From assembly GCF_050948175.1 (NCBI RefSeq), contig NW_027490119.1, positions 1 through 64,000 of the forward strand: a stretch of 64,000 nucleotides of DNA. The letters are read 5' to 3'. Both the position numbers and the translations under genes were made by a program. Shown one piece after another: positions 41,711 through 54,831 of this stretch. The notes under the pieces were generated by a model. That model saw only the letters and a program-made list of their open reading frames with translations, did no database searches and was not told the DNA's origin. The DNA comes from Xylocopa sonorina. Lineage: Eukaryota > Arthropoda > Insecta > Hymenoptera > Apidae. The first letter of the stretch is position 1. Each line of letters opens with the position of its first letter.

Positions 41711-44320
41711 ATTCATTGCGAATGGTTATGCATATCTCGTCTACTCTTAAAAAGAATGTAAATGCGACACTTCCTTGCTAGGAAGTAGCGTTTCCTGATA
41801 TCCACGTATCGAAGCAATAGAGTTCTAATGCTACTTAAAACGGGATATCGCATCTCATTTCTATGTTCCATGATAAAATATAATACTCATTGCAAAGTGT
41901 CATGTATACCTGGCATTCACATCAAAGGAATGTAAATGCGACACTTCCTTCCTAGGAAATAGAGTTAGCAGATGTCTACGTATCGTAGCAATAGAGTTCT
42001 ACCGCTCCATAAAACGCGATATCGCATCCCATTTCTATGTTTCATGATAAGATATAATATTCATTGTGGAGTGCTTCGTATACCTCGTATTCACTTCAAA
42101 AGAATGTCAATGCGACACTTCCATTCTAGCAAATAGCGTATCCAGATGTCTACGTATCGAAGCAATAGTGTTCTAATGCTACTTTAAACGCGATATCGCA
42201 TCTCATTTCTATGTCTCATGATAAGATATAATATTCATTGTGCAGTGTTATGTATACCTCGTATTCACTTCAAAAGAATGTAATAGGGACACTTCCTAGC
42301 TAAGAAATGGCGTTTCCAGATGTCTACGTATCGCAACAAAAGAGTTCCAATGCCTCTTAAAACGAGATGTCGCAACTCATTTCTATGTTTCGTGATCAGG
42401 TATAATATACATTGTGGATTGTCATGTATTCCTCGTATTCACTTCAAAAGAATGTAAATGCGACACTTCCCTGCAAGGAAATAGCGTTTCCTGATGTCTA
42501 CGTATCGTAGCTCTAGAGATCTAATGCTCCTTAAATCGCGATATCGCATCTCATTTCTATGTTTCATGATAAGATATAATATTCATTATGGACTGTTATG
42601 TATACCTCGCATTCTCTTCAAAAGAATGTAAATGCGACACTTCCTTGCTAGGAAATATCGTTTGCAGATGTCTACGCATCCTAGCAATAGAGTTCTAATG
42701 CTTCTTAAAACGCGAAATCGCATCTCATTTCTACGTTTCACGATAAGATACAATAATGATTGGGAAGTGTCGTGTATACCTCGCATTCACTTCAAATGAA
42801 TGTAAATGCGACACTTCCTAGCTAGGATATAGCGATGGCAGATGTCTACGTATGGAAGCAGTAGAGTTCTAGTGCTTTTTAAATCGCGATATCGCATCTC
42901 ATTTCTATGTTTCATGATAAGATATAATATTCATTTCGAAGTGTCATGTATACCTCGTATTCACTTCAAAAGAGTGTAAATGCGATACTTTCTCGCTAGG
43001 ACGTAGCGTTTGCAGACATCTACGAATCGAAGCAATGGAGTTCTAATGTTTCTTAAAACGAGATATCGCATCTCATTTCTATGTTTCATGATAAGGCACA
43101 ATATTCATTGCGAAGTGTCATGTATACCTCGTATTCACTCCAAAGAATGTAAGTGCGACACTTCCTTGCCAGGAAGTAGCGTTTGCAGATGTCTACGTAT
43201 CGAAGCAATAGTGTCCTAATGCTTCTTAAAACGCGATATCGCATCTCATTTCTATGTTTCATGATAAAATATAATATTCATTGAGGAGGGTTATGTATAT
43301 CTCGCTTAAACTTAAAAAGAATGTAAACGCGACACATCCTTGCTAGGATATAGCGTTTCCAGATGTCTATGTATCGTAGCAATAGTGTTCTAATGTCTCT
43401 TATATCGCTATATCGCATCCTATTTCTATGTTTCATGATAAGACATAATATTCAATGCGGAGTGTCATGTATTCCTCATATTCACTTCAAAAGAATGTAA
43501 ATGCGACACTTCCATGCTAGGAAATAGCGTTTGCAGATGTCTCCGTATCGAAGCAATAGGGTTCTAATGCTTCTTAAATCGCGATATAGAATCTCGTTTC
43601 TATGTTACGTGATAAGGTATAATTTTCATTGTGGAGTGCTATGTATACCGCGTATTCACTTCAAAAGAATGTAAATGCGACACTTCCTTCCCAGGATATA
43701 GCGTTTGCAGATGTCTATGTATCGTAGCAATAGTGTTCTAATGATTCTTATATCGCTATATCGCATCCTATTTGTATGTTTCATGATAAGACATAATATT
43801 CAATGCGGAGTGTCATGTATTCCTCATATTCACTTCAAAAGAATGTAAATGCGACACTTCCATGCTAGGAAATAGCGTTTGCAGATGTCTCCGTATCGAA
43901 GCAATAGGGTTCTAATGCTTCTTAAATCGCGATATAGAATCTCGTTTCTATGTTACGTGATAAGATATAATATTCATTGTGCAGTGTTATGTATACCTCG
44001 TATTCACTTCAAAATGGTGTCAATGCGGCACTTCCTTGCTAGGAAATAGCGATTGCAGATGTATACGTATCGAAGCAATAGAGTTCCAATGCTTCTCAGA
44101 ACGCGATATAGCATCTCATTTCTATGTTTCATGGTAAGACATAATAGTCACTGCTAAGTGTTATGTATACCTCGTCTTCACCTAAAAAGTATGTAAATGA
44201 GACACTTCCTTGCTTGGAAATAGCGTTTCCGGATGTCTACGTATCGTAGCAGCAGAGTTCTAAATCTTCATAAATTCAAGGTATCGCATCCCATTTCTAT
44301 GTTTCATGATGAGATATAAT
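41711..44320 (+). repeat. Fifteen-monomer (2610-bp) tandem duplication, unit 2
   Basis: Second copy of 39101-41710, directly adjoining it. It ends where ATTCATTGCGAATGG would recur a third time but the array instead continues GCGAAGTGTCACTTATACC. Near identity over 2.6 kb in an array whose neighbouring monomers differ widely marks a very recent unequal exchange, or a mis-assembly. Confidence 0.9.
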
Positions 44321-47149
44321 ATTCATTGCGAAGTGTCACTTATACCTCGCATACACTTCAAGTGAATGTAAATGCGACACTTCCTTGCCAGGATACATCA
44401 CTTGCAAATGTCTACGTATCGAAGCAATAGAGTTCTAATGCTTCCTAAAACGCGATATCGCATCTAATTTCTATGTATCGTGATAAGATATAATATTCAT
44501 TATGGAGCGACATGTATACCTCGTATTCGCTTCAAAAGAGTGTAATTGCGATTTTTCCTTGCTAGGAAATAGCGTCTGCAGATGTCTACGTATCGAAGCA
44601 ATAGAGATCTACTGCTTCTTAAATCGCCATATCGCATCTCATTTCTATGTTCCATGATAAGATATAATATTCATTGTGGGGTATTATGCATACCTCGTAC
44701 TCACTTCAAAAGAATGCAAATGCGACACTACCTTGCTTTGAAATAGCGTTTGCAGATGACTACGTATCGAATCAATAGAGATCTGATGCTTCTTAAGACG
44801 GGATATCGCATCCCATGTCTATGTCTCGTGATAAGATATAATATTCATTGTGGAGTGTTATGTATACCACGTATTCACTTCAAAAGAATGTAATTGCGAC
44901 ACTTCCTTGTTAGGAAATAGCGTTTCCAGATATCTACGTATCGTAGCAATAGAGTTCTAATGCTTCTGAAAGCGCAATATCGCATCTCATTTCTATGTTT
45001 CATGATAAGATATAATATTCATTGTGCAATGTTATGTGTACCTCACATTCACTTCAAAAGAATGTAAATGCGAGACTTCCTTGCTAGGAAATAGCATTTG
45101 CAGATGTCTACGTGTCGTAGCATTAGATTTCTAATGCTGCTTATATCGCAAGATCGCATCTCATTTCTATGTTTCACGATAAAATATAATATTCATTGCG
45201 AAGTGTATTGTATACCTCGCATACACTTCAAATGAATGTAAATGCGACACTTCCTTGCTAGGAAATAGCGTCGGCAGATGTCTATGTATCGAAGCAGTAG
45301 AGTTCCAATGCTTCATAAATCGCCATATCGCATCTCATTTCTATGTTTCATGATAAGATATAATATTCGTTGCGAAGTGTCATGTATACCTCGTATTCCT
45401 TTCACAAGAATGTAAGTGCGACACTTCCTTGCTAGGAAGTTGCGTTTGGAGATGTCTACGTATCGTAGCATTAGAGTTCTTATGCTTCATAAACCGCCAT
45501 ATCGCATCTCATTTCTATGTTTCATGATAAGATATAATATTCGTTGTGGAGTGTCATGTATACCTCGTATTCACTTCAATAGAATGTAAATGCGACACTT
45601 CCCTGCTATTAAATAGCGATTGCAGATGTCTACGTATCGTAGCAACAGAGTTCTAAAGCTTCACAGAACAAGATGTCGCATCTCATTTCTATGTTTCATG
45701 ATAAGATATAATATTCATTGGGAAGTGTCATGCATACCTCGTAATCACTTCAAAATAATGTAATGCTACACTTCCTTGCTAGGAAATAGCGTATGCAGAT
45801 GTCTACGTATCGTAGCAATAGAATTCTAATGCTACGTAAAAAGCGATATCGCACTTCATTTCTATGCTTCATGATAAGATATAATATTCATTGCGAAGTG
45901 TCTTGTATACCTCGCATACACTTCAACTGAATGTTCATGCGACACATCCTTGCTAGGAAATAGCGTTAGCAGATGTCTACGTATCGAAGCAATATTATTC
46001 TAATGCTTCCTAAATCGCTGTATCGCATCTTATTTCTATGTTTCATGATAAGATATAATATTCATTGTGTGGTGTTTGTATACGTCGTATTCCCCTCAAC
46101 AGAATGTAAATGCGACACTTCCTTCCTAGGAAATAGCGTTTGCAGATATCTACGTATCGAAGCAGGAGAGTTCTAATGATCCTTAAAACGCGATATCATA
46201 TCTCATTGCTATGTCTCATGATAAGGTATAATATTCATTGCGAAGTGTCATGTATACCTCGCATGCACATCAAATGAATGCAAATGCGACACTTCCATGC
46301 TAGGAAATAGCGTTTGCAGATGTCTACGTATCGTAGAAATAGAGTTCTAATTCTTCTTAAAACGCGATACAGCATCTCATTTCTATGCTTCATGATAAGA
46401 TATAATATTCATTGTGGAGTGTTATGCATACCTCCTATTCACTTCAAAAGAATGTAAATGCGACACTTCCTTGCTAGAAAATAGCGTTTGCAGATGTCTA
46501 CGTATCGAAGCAATAGGGTTCTGATGCTTCTCAAAACGCTATATCGCACCCATTTCCATGTTTCATGTTAAGATATAATATTCATAGCGAATTGTCATGT
46601 ATACCACGCATACACTTCAAATGAATGTAAATGAGACACTTCCTTGCTAGGAAATAGCGTTTGCAGATGTCTACGTACCGTAGCATTAGAGTTCTAATGC
46701 ATTTTAAAACACGATATCGTACCTCATTCCTATGTCTCGTAATAAGATATAATATTCACTGTGGAGTGTTATGTATACTTCGTATTCACTTCAAAAGAAT
46801 GTAAATGCGATACTTCCTTGCTAGGACAAAGCCTTTGCAGATGCCTACGTATCATAGCAATAGAGTTCTAATGCTTCTTAAAACGCGATACCGCATCTCA
46901 TTTCTATATTTCATGATAAGATATAATATTCATTGCGAACTGTCTTGTATATCTCGGATTCACTTCAGAAGAATGTAAATGCGACACTTCCTTGCTCGGA
47001 AGTAGCGTTTGCAGATGTCTGCGTATCGAAGCAATAGAGTTCTAATTCATTTTAAAACACGATATCGCATCTCATTCCTATGTCTCATGATATGATATGA
47101 TATTCATTATGGAGTGTTATGTATACCTCGTACTCACCTCAAAAGAATG

Positions 47150-47295
47150 TAAATGCGACACTTCCTTGCTAGGAATTAGCGTTTGCAGATGTCTACGTAT
47201 CGAAGCAATAGATTTCTTATACTTCTTAAAACGCGATATCGCATCTCATTTCTATGTCTCATGATAAGATTCCTCGTCTACACTTCAAATGAATG
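47150..47295 (+). repeat. Truncated satellite monomer (146 bp)
   Basis: About 28 bp are missing between CATGATAAGAT and TCCTCGTCTACACTTC, removing the ATAATATTCATTGCGAAG part. Confidence 0.8.
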
Positions 47296-48464
47296 TAAAT
47301 GCGACACTTCCTTTCTAGGAAATAGCGTTTGCAGATGTCTAGGTATCGAAGCAATAGAGTTCTAATGCTTCTTAAAACGCGATATCGCATCTCATTTCTA
47401 TGGTTCATGATAAGATATAGTATACAATGCAAAGTGTTATGTATATCTCGTCTACACTTCAAAAGAATGTAAATGCGGCACTTCCTTGCTAGAACGATGC
47501 GTTTGCATATGTCTCCGTATCGAAGCAATAGGGATCTAATGCTTCTTAAATCGCGATATCGCATCTCATTTGTATGCATCATGATAAGATACAGTATTCA
47601 TTGTGCAGTGTTAAGTATACCACGCGTACACCTCAAATGAATATAAATGCGACACATCCTTGCTAGGGTATAGCGATGGCAGATTTCTACGTATCGAAGC
47701 AACAGTGTTCTAGTACTTCTTAAAACGAGATATCGCATCTCAATTCAATGTTTCATGGTAAGATATAATATTCATTGCGAATTGTATTGTGTACCTCGCA
47801 TACGCTTCAAATGAATGTAAATGCGACACTTCCTTGCTAGGAAATAGCGTTTGGAGATGTCTACGTAACAATGCAATAGAGTTCTAATGCTTCTTAAATT
47901 GCTATATCGCATCTCATTTCTATGTTTCACGATAAGATAACATAGACATTGTGCAGTGTCATGTATACCTCGTACTCACCTCAAAAGAATGTAAATGCGA
48001 CACTTCCTTGCTTTGAAATTGCGTTTGCAGATGTCTACGTATCGCACCAATAGAGTTCTATTGCTTTTTAAATTGCGATAACGCTCCTCATTTCTATGTT
48101 TCATGATAAGATATAATATTCATTGCGAAGTGTCAAGTATACACCGTATGCACTTCAAAAGAATGTAACTGCGACACTTCCTTGCTAGGAAATAGCGTTT
48201 GCATATGTCTATATATCGAAGCAATAAAGCTCTAATGATTCTTAAAACGAAATACCGCATCTCATTCCTATGTTTCATGATAAGATGTAATATTCATTGC
48301 GAAGTGTCATCTATACCTCGTTTTCACATCAAAAGAATGTAAATGCCACTCTTCCTTCCTGGGAAATAGCGTTTGCTGATGTCTACGTATCGATGCAATA
48401 GGGTTCTAATGCTTATTTAATCGCGATATCGAATCTCATTTCTATGTTTCGTGATAAGTTATAA

Positions 48465-49160
48465 TTTTCATTGTGGAGTGCTATGTATACCGCGTATTCA
48501 CTTCAAAAGAATGTAAATGCGACACTTCCCTGCCAGGATATAGCGTTTGCAGATGTCTATGTATCGTAGCAATAGTGTTCTAATGATTCTTATATCGCTA
48601 TATCGCATCCTATTTCTATGTTTCATGATAAGACATAATATTCAATGCGGAGTGTCATGTATTCCTCATATTCACTTCAAAAGAATGTAAATGCGACACT
48701 TCCATGCTAGGAAATAGCGTTTGCAGATGTCTCCGTATCGAAGCAATAGGGTTCTAATGCTTCTTAAATCGCGATATAGAATCTCGTTTCTATGTTACGT
48801 GATAAGGTATAATTTTCATTGTGGAGTGCTATGTATACCGCGTATTCACTTCAAAAGAATGTAAATGCGACACTTCCTTGCCAGGATATAGCGTTTGCAG
48901 ATGTCTATGTATCGTAGCAATAGTGTTCTAATGATTCTTATATCGCTATATCGCATCCTATTTCTATGTTTCATGATAAGACATAATATTCAATGCGGAG
49001 TGTCATGTATTCCTCATATTCACTTCAAAAGAATGTAAATGCGACACTTCCATGCTAGGAAATAGCGTTTGCAGATGTCTCCGTATCGAAGCAATAGGGT
49101 TCTAATGCTTCTTAAATCGCGATATAGAATCTCGTTTCTATGTTACGTGATAAGGTATAA
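48465..49160 (+). repeat. Two-monomer (348-bp) higher-order repeat G, second site, two full units
   Basis: TTTTCATTGTGGAGTGC recurs at 48465, 48813 and 49161, exactly 348 bp apart; the third start runs into ordinary satellite at GCGTATTTACTTC. The two full units are almost identical (CCCTGCCAGG against CCTTGCCAGG). The same pair occurs at 41013-41360 and 43623-43970, about 5-7 kb away. Confidence 0.85.
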
Positions 49161-51361
49161 TTTTCATTGTGGAGTGCTATGTATACCGCGTATTTACTTC
49201 AAAAGAATGTAAATGCAACGCTTCCTTGCTAGGAAATAGCGATTGCAGATGTCTACGAATCGTAGCAATAGAGATCTAATGCTTCTTAAATCGCGATATC
49301 GCATCTCATTTCTATGTTTCATGATAAGATATAATATTAATCAGCAAGTGTCATGTATACCTCGCATACTCTTCAAATGAATGTAAATGCGACACTTCCG
49401 TGCGAGGAAATAGCGTTTGCAGAAGTCTACGTATCGAAGCAATAGAGTTCTAATGCTTCTTAAATCGCAAAATCGCATCTCATTTCTATGTTTCATGATA
49501 AGATATAATATACATAGTGCACTGTTATGTATACCTCGTATTTACTTCAAAGGATTGTAAATGCGACATTTTCTTGCTAGGAAGTAGCGTTTTCAGTTGA
49601 CTACGTATCGAAGCAATAGAGTTCTAGCGCTTCTCAAAACGCGATATCGCATCTCATTTCAATGTTTCATGATAAGATATAATATTCATTGTGGAGTGTT
49701 GTGTACTCCTCGTATTCACTTCAACAGATTGTAAATGCGACACTTCCATCCTAGGTAATAGCGTTTGCAGATGTTTACGTGTCGTAGCAAAAGAGTTCTA
49801 ATGCTTCTTAAATCGCGATATCGCATCTCATTTCTATGTTTCATGATAAGATATAATATTCATTGTGGAGTATTATGTATTCCTGGTATTCACTTCACAA
49901 GAATGTCAATGCGACACTTCCTTTCTAGGTAATAGCGCTGGCAGGTGTCTACGTATCGTAGCATTAGAGTTCTAATGCTACTAAAATCGCGATATCGCAT
50001 CTCATTTCTATGTTTCATGATATGATACAATATTCATTGCGAAGTGTCATGCACACCTCGTATTCACATTAAAAGAATGTAAATGCAACACTTCCTTGCT
50101 AGGAAATAGCGTTTGCAGATGTTGACGTATCGAAGCAATAGAGTTCTAATGCTTCTTAAAACGCGATATCGCATCTCACTTCTATGTTTCATGATAAGAT
50201 ATAATATTCATTGTGAAGTGACATGTATACCTCACATACACTTCAAATGAATGTAAATGCCACTCTTCCTTGCTAGGAAATAGCGTTTGCAGATGTCTAC
50301 GTATCGCAGCACTAGAGTTCTAATGCCTCTTAAAACGCGATATCGCATCACATTTCTATGTTTCATGATAGGACATAATACTCATTGCGAAGTGTCACAT
50401 ATACCTCGCATACACTTCAAGTGAATGTAAATGTGACACTTCCCTGTTAGGAAATAGCGTTTGCAGATGTCTACGTATCGAAGCCATAGATATCTAATGC
50501 TTCATAAAACGGGATTCCGCATCTCATTTCTCTGTTTCATGATAAGATTTAATATTCATTGCGAAGAGTCATGTATACCTCGTATTCACTTTAAAAGAAT
50601 GTAAATGCGTCACTTCCTTGCTAGGAAATAGCGTTTGCAAATGTCTACGTATCGTAGCAATAGAGTTCTAACGATTCTTAATTCGCTATACCGCATCTCA
50701 TTTCTATGTTTCATGGTAAGATATAATATTCATTGCGAAGTGTCATGTATACAACGTATTCACTTCAAAAGAGTGTAAATGCGATACTGCCTTGCTTGGA
50801 AATAGCGTTTCAAGATGTCTACGTATCGAAACAATACAGTTCTAATGCTTCGTAAAACGAGATGTCGCATTTCATTTGTATGTTTCATGATAAGATATAA
50901 TATTTAATGTGGAGTGTTATGTATACCTCGTATTGACTTCAAAAGAATGTAAGTGCGACACTTCCTTCCTGGGAAATAGCATCTGCAGATATCGACGAAT
51001 CGTAGCAATGGTGTTCTAATGTTTCTTAAAACGAGATATAGCATCCCATTTCTATGTTTCATGATAAGATATAATATTCATTGCGCAGTGTCACGCATAC
51101 CACGCATACACTTCAGATAAATGTAAGTGCGACCCTTCCTTGCTAGGATATAGCGATGGCAGATGTCCACGTAACAAAGCAATAGATTTCTAATGCTCCT
51201 TAGAACGCGATATCGCATCTCATTTCTATGTCTCATGATAAGATATAATATTCATTGCTGAGTGTTATGTGTACTTCGTATTCACTTCAATAGAATGTAA
51301 ATGCGACACATCCTTGCTAGGAAATAGCGTCTGCAGATGTCTACGTATCGTAGCAATAGAG

Positions 51362-51861
51362 TTCTAATGCTACTAAAAACGCGATATCGCATCTCATTTC
51401 TATGTTTCATGATAAGATATAATATTCAATGTGCAGTGTTATGTATACCTCGTATTCACTTCAAAAGAAAGTAAGTGCAACTCTTCCTTGCTAGTAAATG
51501 GCGTTTGCAGACGTCTACGTATCGAAGCAATGGAGTTCTAATCCTTCTTAAAACGCGATATCGCATCTCATTTCCATGATTCGTGATAAGATATAATATT
51601 CATTATGGAGTGTCATGTATACCTCGCATACGCTTCAAATGAATGTAAATGCGACACTTCCTTGCTAGGAAATAGCGTTTGCAGATGTCTACGTATAGAA
51701 GCAATAGGATTCTAATGCTTCTTAAAACGCGATATCGCAAAACATCCCTATGTGTCATGATAAGATATAATATTCATTGCGAAGTGTTATGTATACCTCG
51801 TATTCACTTCAAAAGAGTGTAAATGCGACACATCCTTGCTCGGAAATAGCAATTGCAGGTG
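51362..51861 (+). repeat. Distant copy of the 18101..18600 block
   Basis: Carries the same linked variants in the same order as 18101-18600, with scattered single-base differences (for example GTGCAACTC against GTGCGACTC). It shows that exchange acts over tens of kilobases within the array. Confidence 0.75.
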
Positions 51862-51889
51862 TCTACGTATCGTAGCAATATAGTTCTAA

Positions 51890-52470
51890 TGCTTCTCAAA
51901 ACGCGATATCGCATCTCATATCTATGTTCCATGATAAGATATAATATTCATTTCGAAGTGTCATGTATACCTCGGATGCACTTCACATGAATGTAAATGC
52001 GACACTTCCTTGCTTTTAAATTGCGTTTGCAGATGTCTACGTATCGAAGAAATAGAGATCTACTGCTTCTTAAATAGCCATATCGCATCTCATTTCTATG
52101 TTTCATGATAAGATATGATATTCATTGTGGAGTGTTATTATAACCTCGTATTCACTTCAAAAGAATGTAAATGCGACACTCCCTTACTAGGAAATAGCGT
52201 TTGTAGATGTCTACGTATCGAAGCAATAGAATCCTAATGCTTCTTAAATCGCGATATCGCATCTCATTCCTATGTTTCATGATAAGATATATTATTCATT
52301 GCGAAGTGTCTTGTATAACTCGCATACACTTCAAATGAATGTAATTGTGACATTTCCTTGCCAGGAAATAGAGTTGGCAGATGTCTACGTATCGAAGCAA
52401 TAGAGATCTACTGCTTCTTTAATAGCGATGTCGCATCTCATTTCTATGTTTCATGATAAGATATAATATT
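51890..52470 (+). repeat. Satellite block H, copy left of the LTR
   Basis: Shares CTTCACATGAATG, TGCTTTTAAATTGCG, GATCTACTGCTTC, AATAGCCATATCGC, AGATATGATATTC, CTCCCTTACTAGG and AATAGAATCCTAATGC in order with 58880-59460. The offset is 6990 bp, equal to 32 monomers plus the 1422-bp LTR insertion. Confidence 0.85.
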
Positions 52471-54627
52471 CATTGCGATGTGTCATGTATACCTCGTATT
52501 CACTTCAAAAGAATGTAAATGCAACACTTCCTCTCTAGAAAATAGCGTTTCCACGTGTCCACGTATCGAAGCAATAGAGTTCTAATGCTACTTAAAACGC
52601 GACATCGCATTTCATTTCTATGTCTCATGATAAGCTATAATATTCATTGTGCAGTGTTATGTAAACCTCGTTTTCACTTCAAAGAATGCAAATGCGACAC
52701 TTCCTTGCAAGGAAGTAGCGTTTCAGGATGTCTATGTATCGAAGCAATAGAGTTCTAATGCTTCTCAAAACGCGATATAGCATCGCATTTCTATGTCTCA
52801 TGATAAGATATAATATCCATTGCGAAGTGTTATGTATTCCTCGTCTACACTTCAAATGAATGTAAGTAAGACACTTCCTTTCTAGGACATTACGTTTCCA
52901 GATGTCTACGTGTCGAAGCAATAGAGTTCTAGTGCTTCTTAAAACGCGTTATCGCATTTCATTTTATGTTTCATGATAATATATAATACTCATTGCGAAG
53001 TGTCATGTGTATTTCGCATACACTTCAAATGAATGTAAATGCGACACTGCCTTGCTAGGAAATAGCGTCTGCAGATGTCTACCTATCTAAGCAATAAAGT
53101 TTTAATGCCTCTTAAATCGCGATATCGCATCTCATTTCTATGTTTCATGATAAGATATAATATTCATTGTGGAGTGTTATGTATACCTCGTATTCACTTC
53201 AACAGAATGTAACTGTGACACTTCCTTGCTAGGAAATAGCGTTTGCAGATATCTACGTACCGAAGCAATAGAATCCTAAAGCTTCTTAAATCGTCATATC
53301 GCATCACGTTTCTGTGTTTCATGATAAGATATAAAATTCATTGCCAAGTGTCATGTATACCTCGTATTCCTTACCAAAGAATGTAAATGCGACACTTCCT
53401 TGCTAGGAAGTAGCAATTGCAGATGTGTACGTATCGTAGCATTAGAGTTCTAATGCTTCTTAAATCGCGATATTGCACCTCATTTCTATGTTTCATGATA
53501 AGATATAATATTCATTCTGGAGTATTATGTATTCCTCGTATTCACTTCAAAAGGATGTCAATGCGACACTTCCTTGCTAGGAAATACCGATTGCAGATGT
53601 CTACGTATTGAAGCAATAGAGTTCTAATGCTTCATAAATGGCGATATCGCATCACATTTCTAGGATTCATGATAAGATACAATATTCATTGTGCAGTGTT
53701 ATGCATACCTCGTATTCGCTTCAAATGAATGTAAATGCGACACTTCCCTGCTAGGAAGTAGCGTTTGCAGATGTCTACGTATCGATGCAATAGAGTTCTA
53801 ACGCTTCCTAAATCGCGATATCGCATGTCATTTCTATGTATCATGATAAGATATAATATTCATTGCGAAGTGTCTTGTATACCTCGCATACACTTCAAAT
53901 GAATTTAAATACGACACTTCATTGCTAGGTTATAGCGTTGGCAGATGTCTACGTATTGAAGCAATAGAGTTCTAATGCTTCATAAATGGCGATATCGAAT
54001 CTCATTGCTGTGTTTCATGATAAGATATAATATTCATTGCGAAGTTTCATGTATTCCTCGTATTCATTTCAAATGAATGTAATTGCGACACTTCCTTGCT
54101 AGGAAATAGCGTTAGCAGATGTCTACGTATCGAAGCAACAGAGTTCTAATGCTTCTTGAAACGGGATATCGCATCTCATTTCTATGCTTCATGATAAGGC
54201 TAAATATTCATTGCGAAGTTTCATGTATTCCTCGTATTCACTTCAAATGAATGTAAATGCGACACTTCCATGCTAGGAAATAGCGTTTGCATATGTCTTC
54301 GTATCGCAGCAATAGTGTTCTAAAGCTTCTTAAAACAAGATATCGCATCTCATTTCTATGTTTCATGATAAGATATAATATTCATTGCGAAGTGTCATGT
54401 ATACCTCGTATTCACTTCAAATGAATGTAAATGTGATACTTCATTGCTAGGAAATAGCGTTTGCAGATGTCTACGTATCGCAGAAATAGTGTTCTAATGC
54501 TTCTGAAAACGAGATGTCGCATCTCATTTGTATGTACCCTGATAAGATATAATATTCATTGCGAAGTGTCATGTATACCTCGCAAACACTTCAATTGTAT
54601 GTAAATGCGACACTTCCTTGCTAGGAA

Positions 54628-54631
54628 GTAG
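54628..54631. repeat. Target site duplication, left copy (GTAG)
   Basis: GTAG next to the element's first base (TGTCACG). It belongs to the satellite motif CTAGGAAGTAG at monomer positions about 23-33 and is matched by GTAG at 56050..56053. Four bases is a usual duplication length for Ty3/gypsy integrases. The duplication is perfect. Confidence 0.8.
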
Positions 54632-54639
54632 TGTCACGT

Positions 54640-54668
54640 CCTGGCGAACAAATTATTCGTATCCCAGG
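54640..54668. other. Hairpin-forming inverted repeat near the LTR left end
   Basis: CCTGG followed by CGAA at 54640-54648 is mirrored by TTCG at 54656-54659 and CCAGG at 54664-54668, with a 7-base loop and a 4-base bulge (TATC) on the right arm. It sits 8 bp inside the element. It could form a stem in DNA or RNA; no function can be assigned from sequence alone. Confidence 0.4.
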
Positions 54669-54710
54669 AGGCTGAATGACACAAGCCTTTTAGTCAAGAA
54701 TTCGGTCCGG

Positions 54711-54717
54711 TATAAAA
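54711..54717 (+). promoter_or_regulatory. TATA-like box in the LTR (U3 candidate)
   Basis: TATAAAA in the context GGTCCGGTATAAAACGCG, 79 bp inside the left end of the element. If the element reads left to right this would be the core promoter, with transcription starting near 54740-54750. A second TATA-like string, TATAAAG, lies at 55589..55595 on the same strand, so the assignment is not unique. Confidence 0.35.
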
Positions 54718-54780
54718 CGCGTATGACCGGGTTCGTCGATTCTGGAAAGACGCGGGCACCGTAAACAATCGCGAACGCGT

Positions 54781-54831
54781 GTAAGGAGGGATTTTACTTA
54801 CCTTTCGCTGATTTCCCTCTTCTGCTTTCAG
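54781..54831 (+). other. Possible 51-bp intron in the LTR leader
   Basis: GTAAGG at 54781 is followed at 54808-54831 by a pyrimidine-rich run ending CTGCTTTCAG, a good 3' splice-site match, and an ATG follows at once at 54832. The frame from that ATG stops after about 28 codons. On the opposite strand a GTAAGT donor consensus lies at 54801..54796, so strand and reality are both open. Very small introns occur in insects. Treat as a candidate only. Confidence 0.15.

Larger units (their letters stand above)
1..54631 (+). repeat. 174-bp tandem satellite array, left arm (about 313 monomers)
   Basis: Head-to-tail monomers, all in the same orientation, fill this region without a break. The period is fixed by successive copies of the landmark TAAATGCGAC at 1741, 1915 (as CAAATGCGAC) and 2089, each 174 bp apart. 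Numbering the monomer from AATGTAAATGCGACACTTCC, later landmarks are TTGCTAGGAAATAGCG (21-36), CTACGTATCGTAG or its variant CTACGTATCGAAG (48-60), GCGATATCGC (88-97), GATAAGATATAATATTC (118-134) and a tail ending CTTCAAAAG or CTTCAAATG. Neighbouring monomers usually differ at several to about 20 positions, so this is an old array with local patches of recent copying. The GATAAGATATAATATTCATT stretch looks the most conserved and the region around 60-87 the most variable. I see no gene, RNA gene or other insertion. The array starts before base 1. Function is not visible; a centromeric or pericentromeric role is inferred from size, purity and repeat hierarchy. Confidence 0.97.

Noticed and set aside
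1..54631. CRISPR-like array
   Set aside because: Repeats are contiguous 174-bp units with no unique spacers, and no cas-like gene is present.
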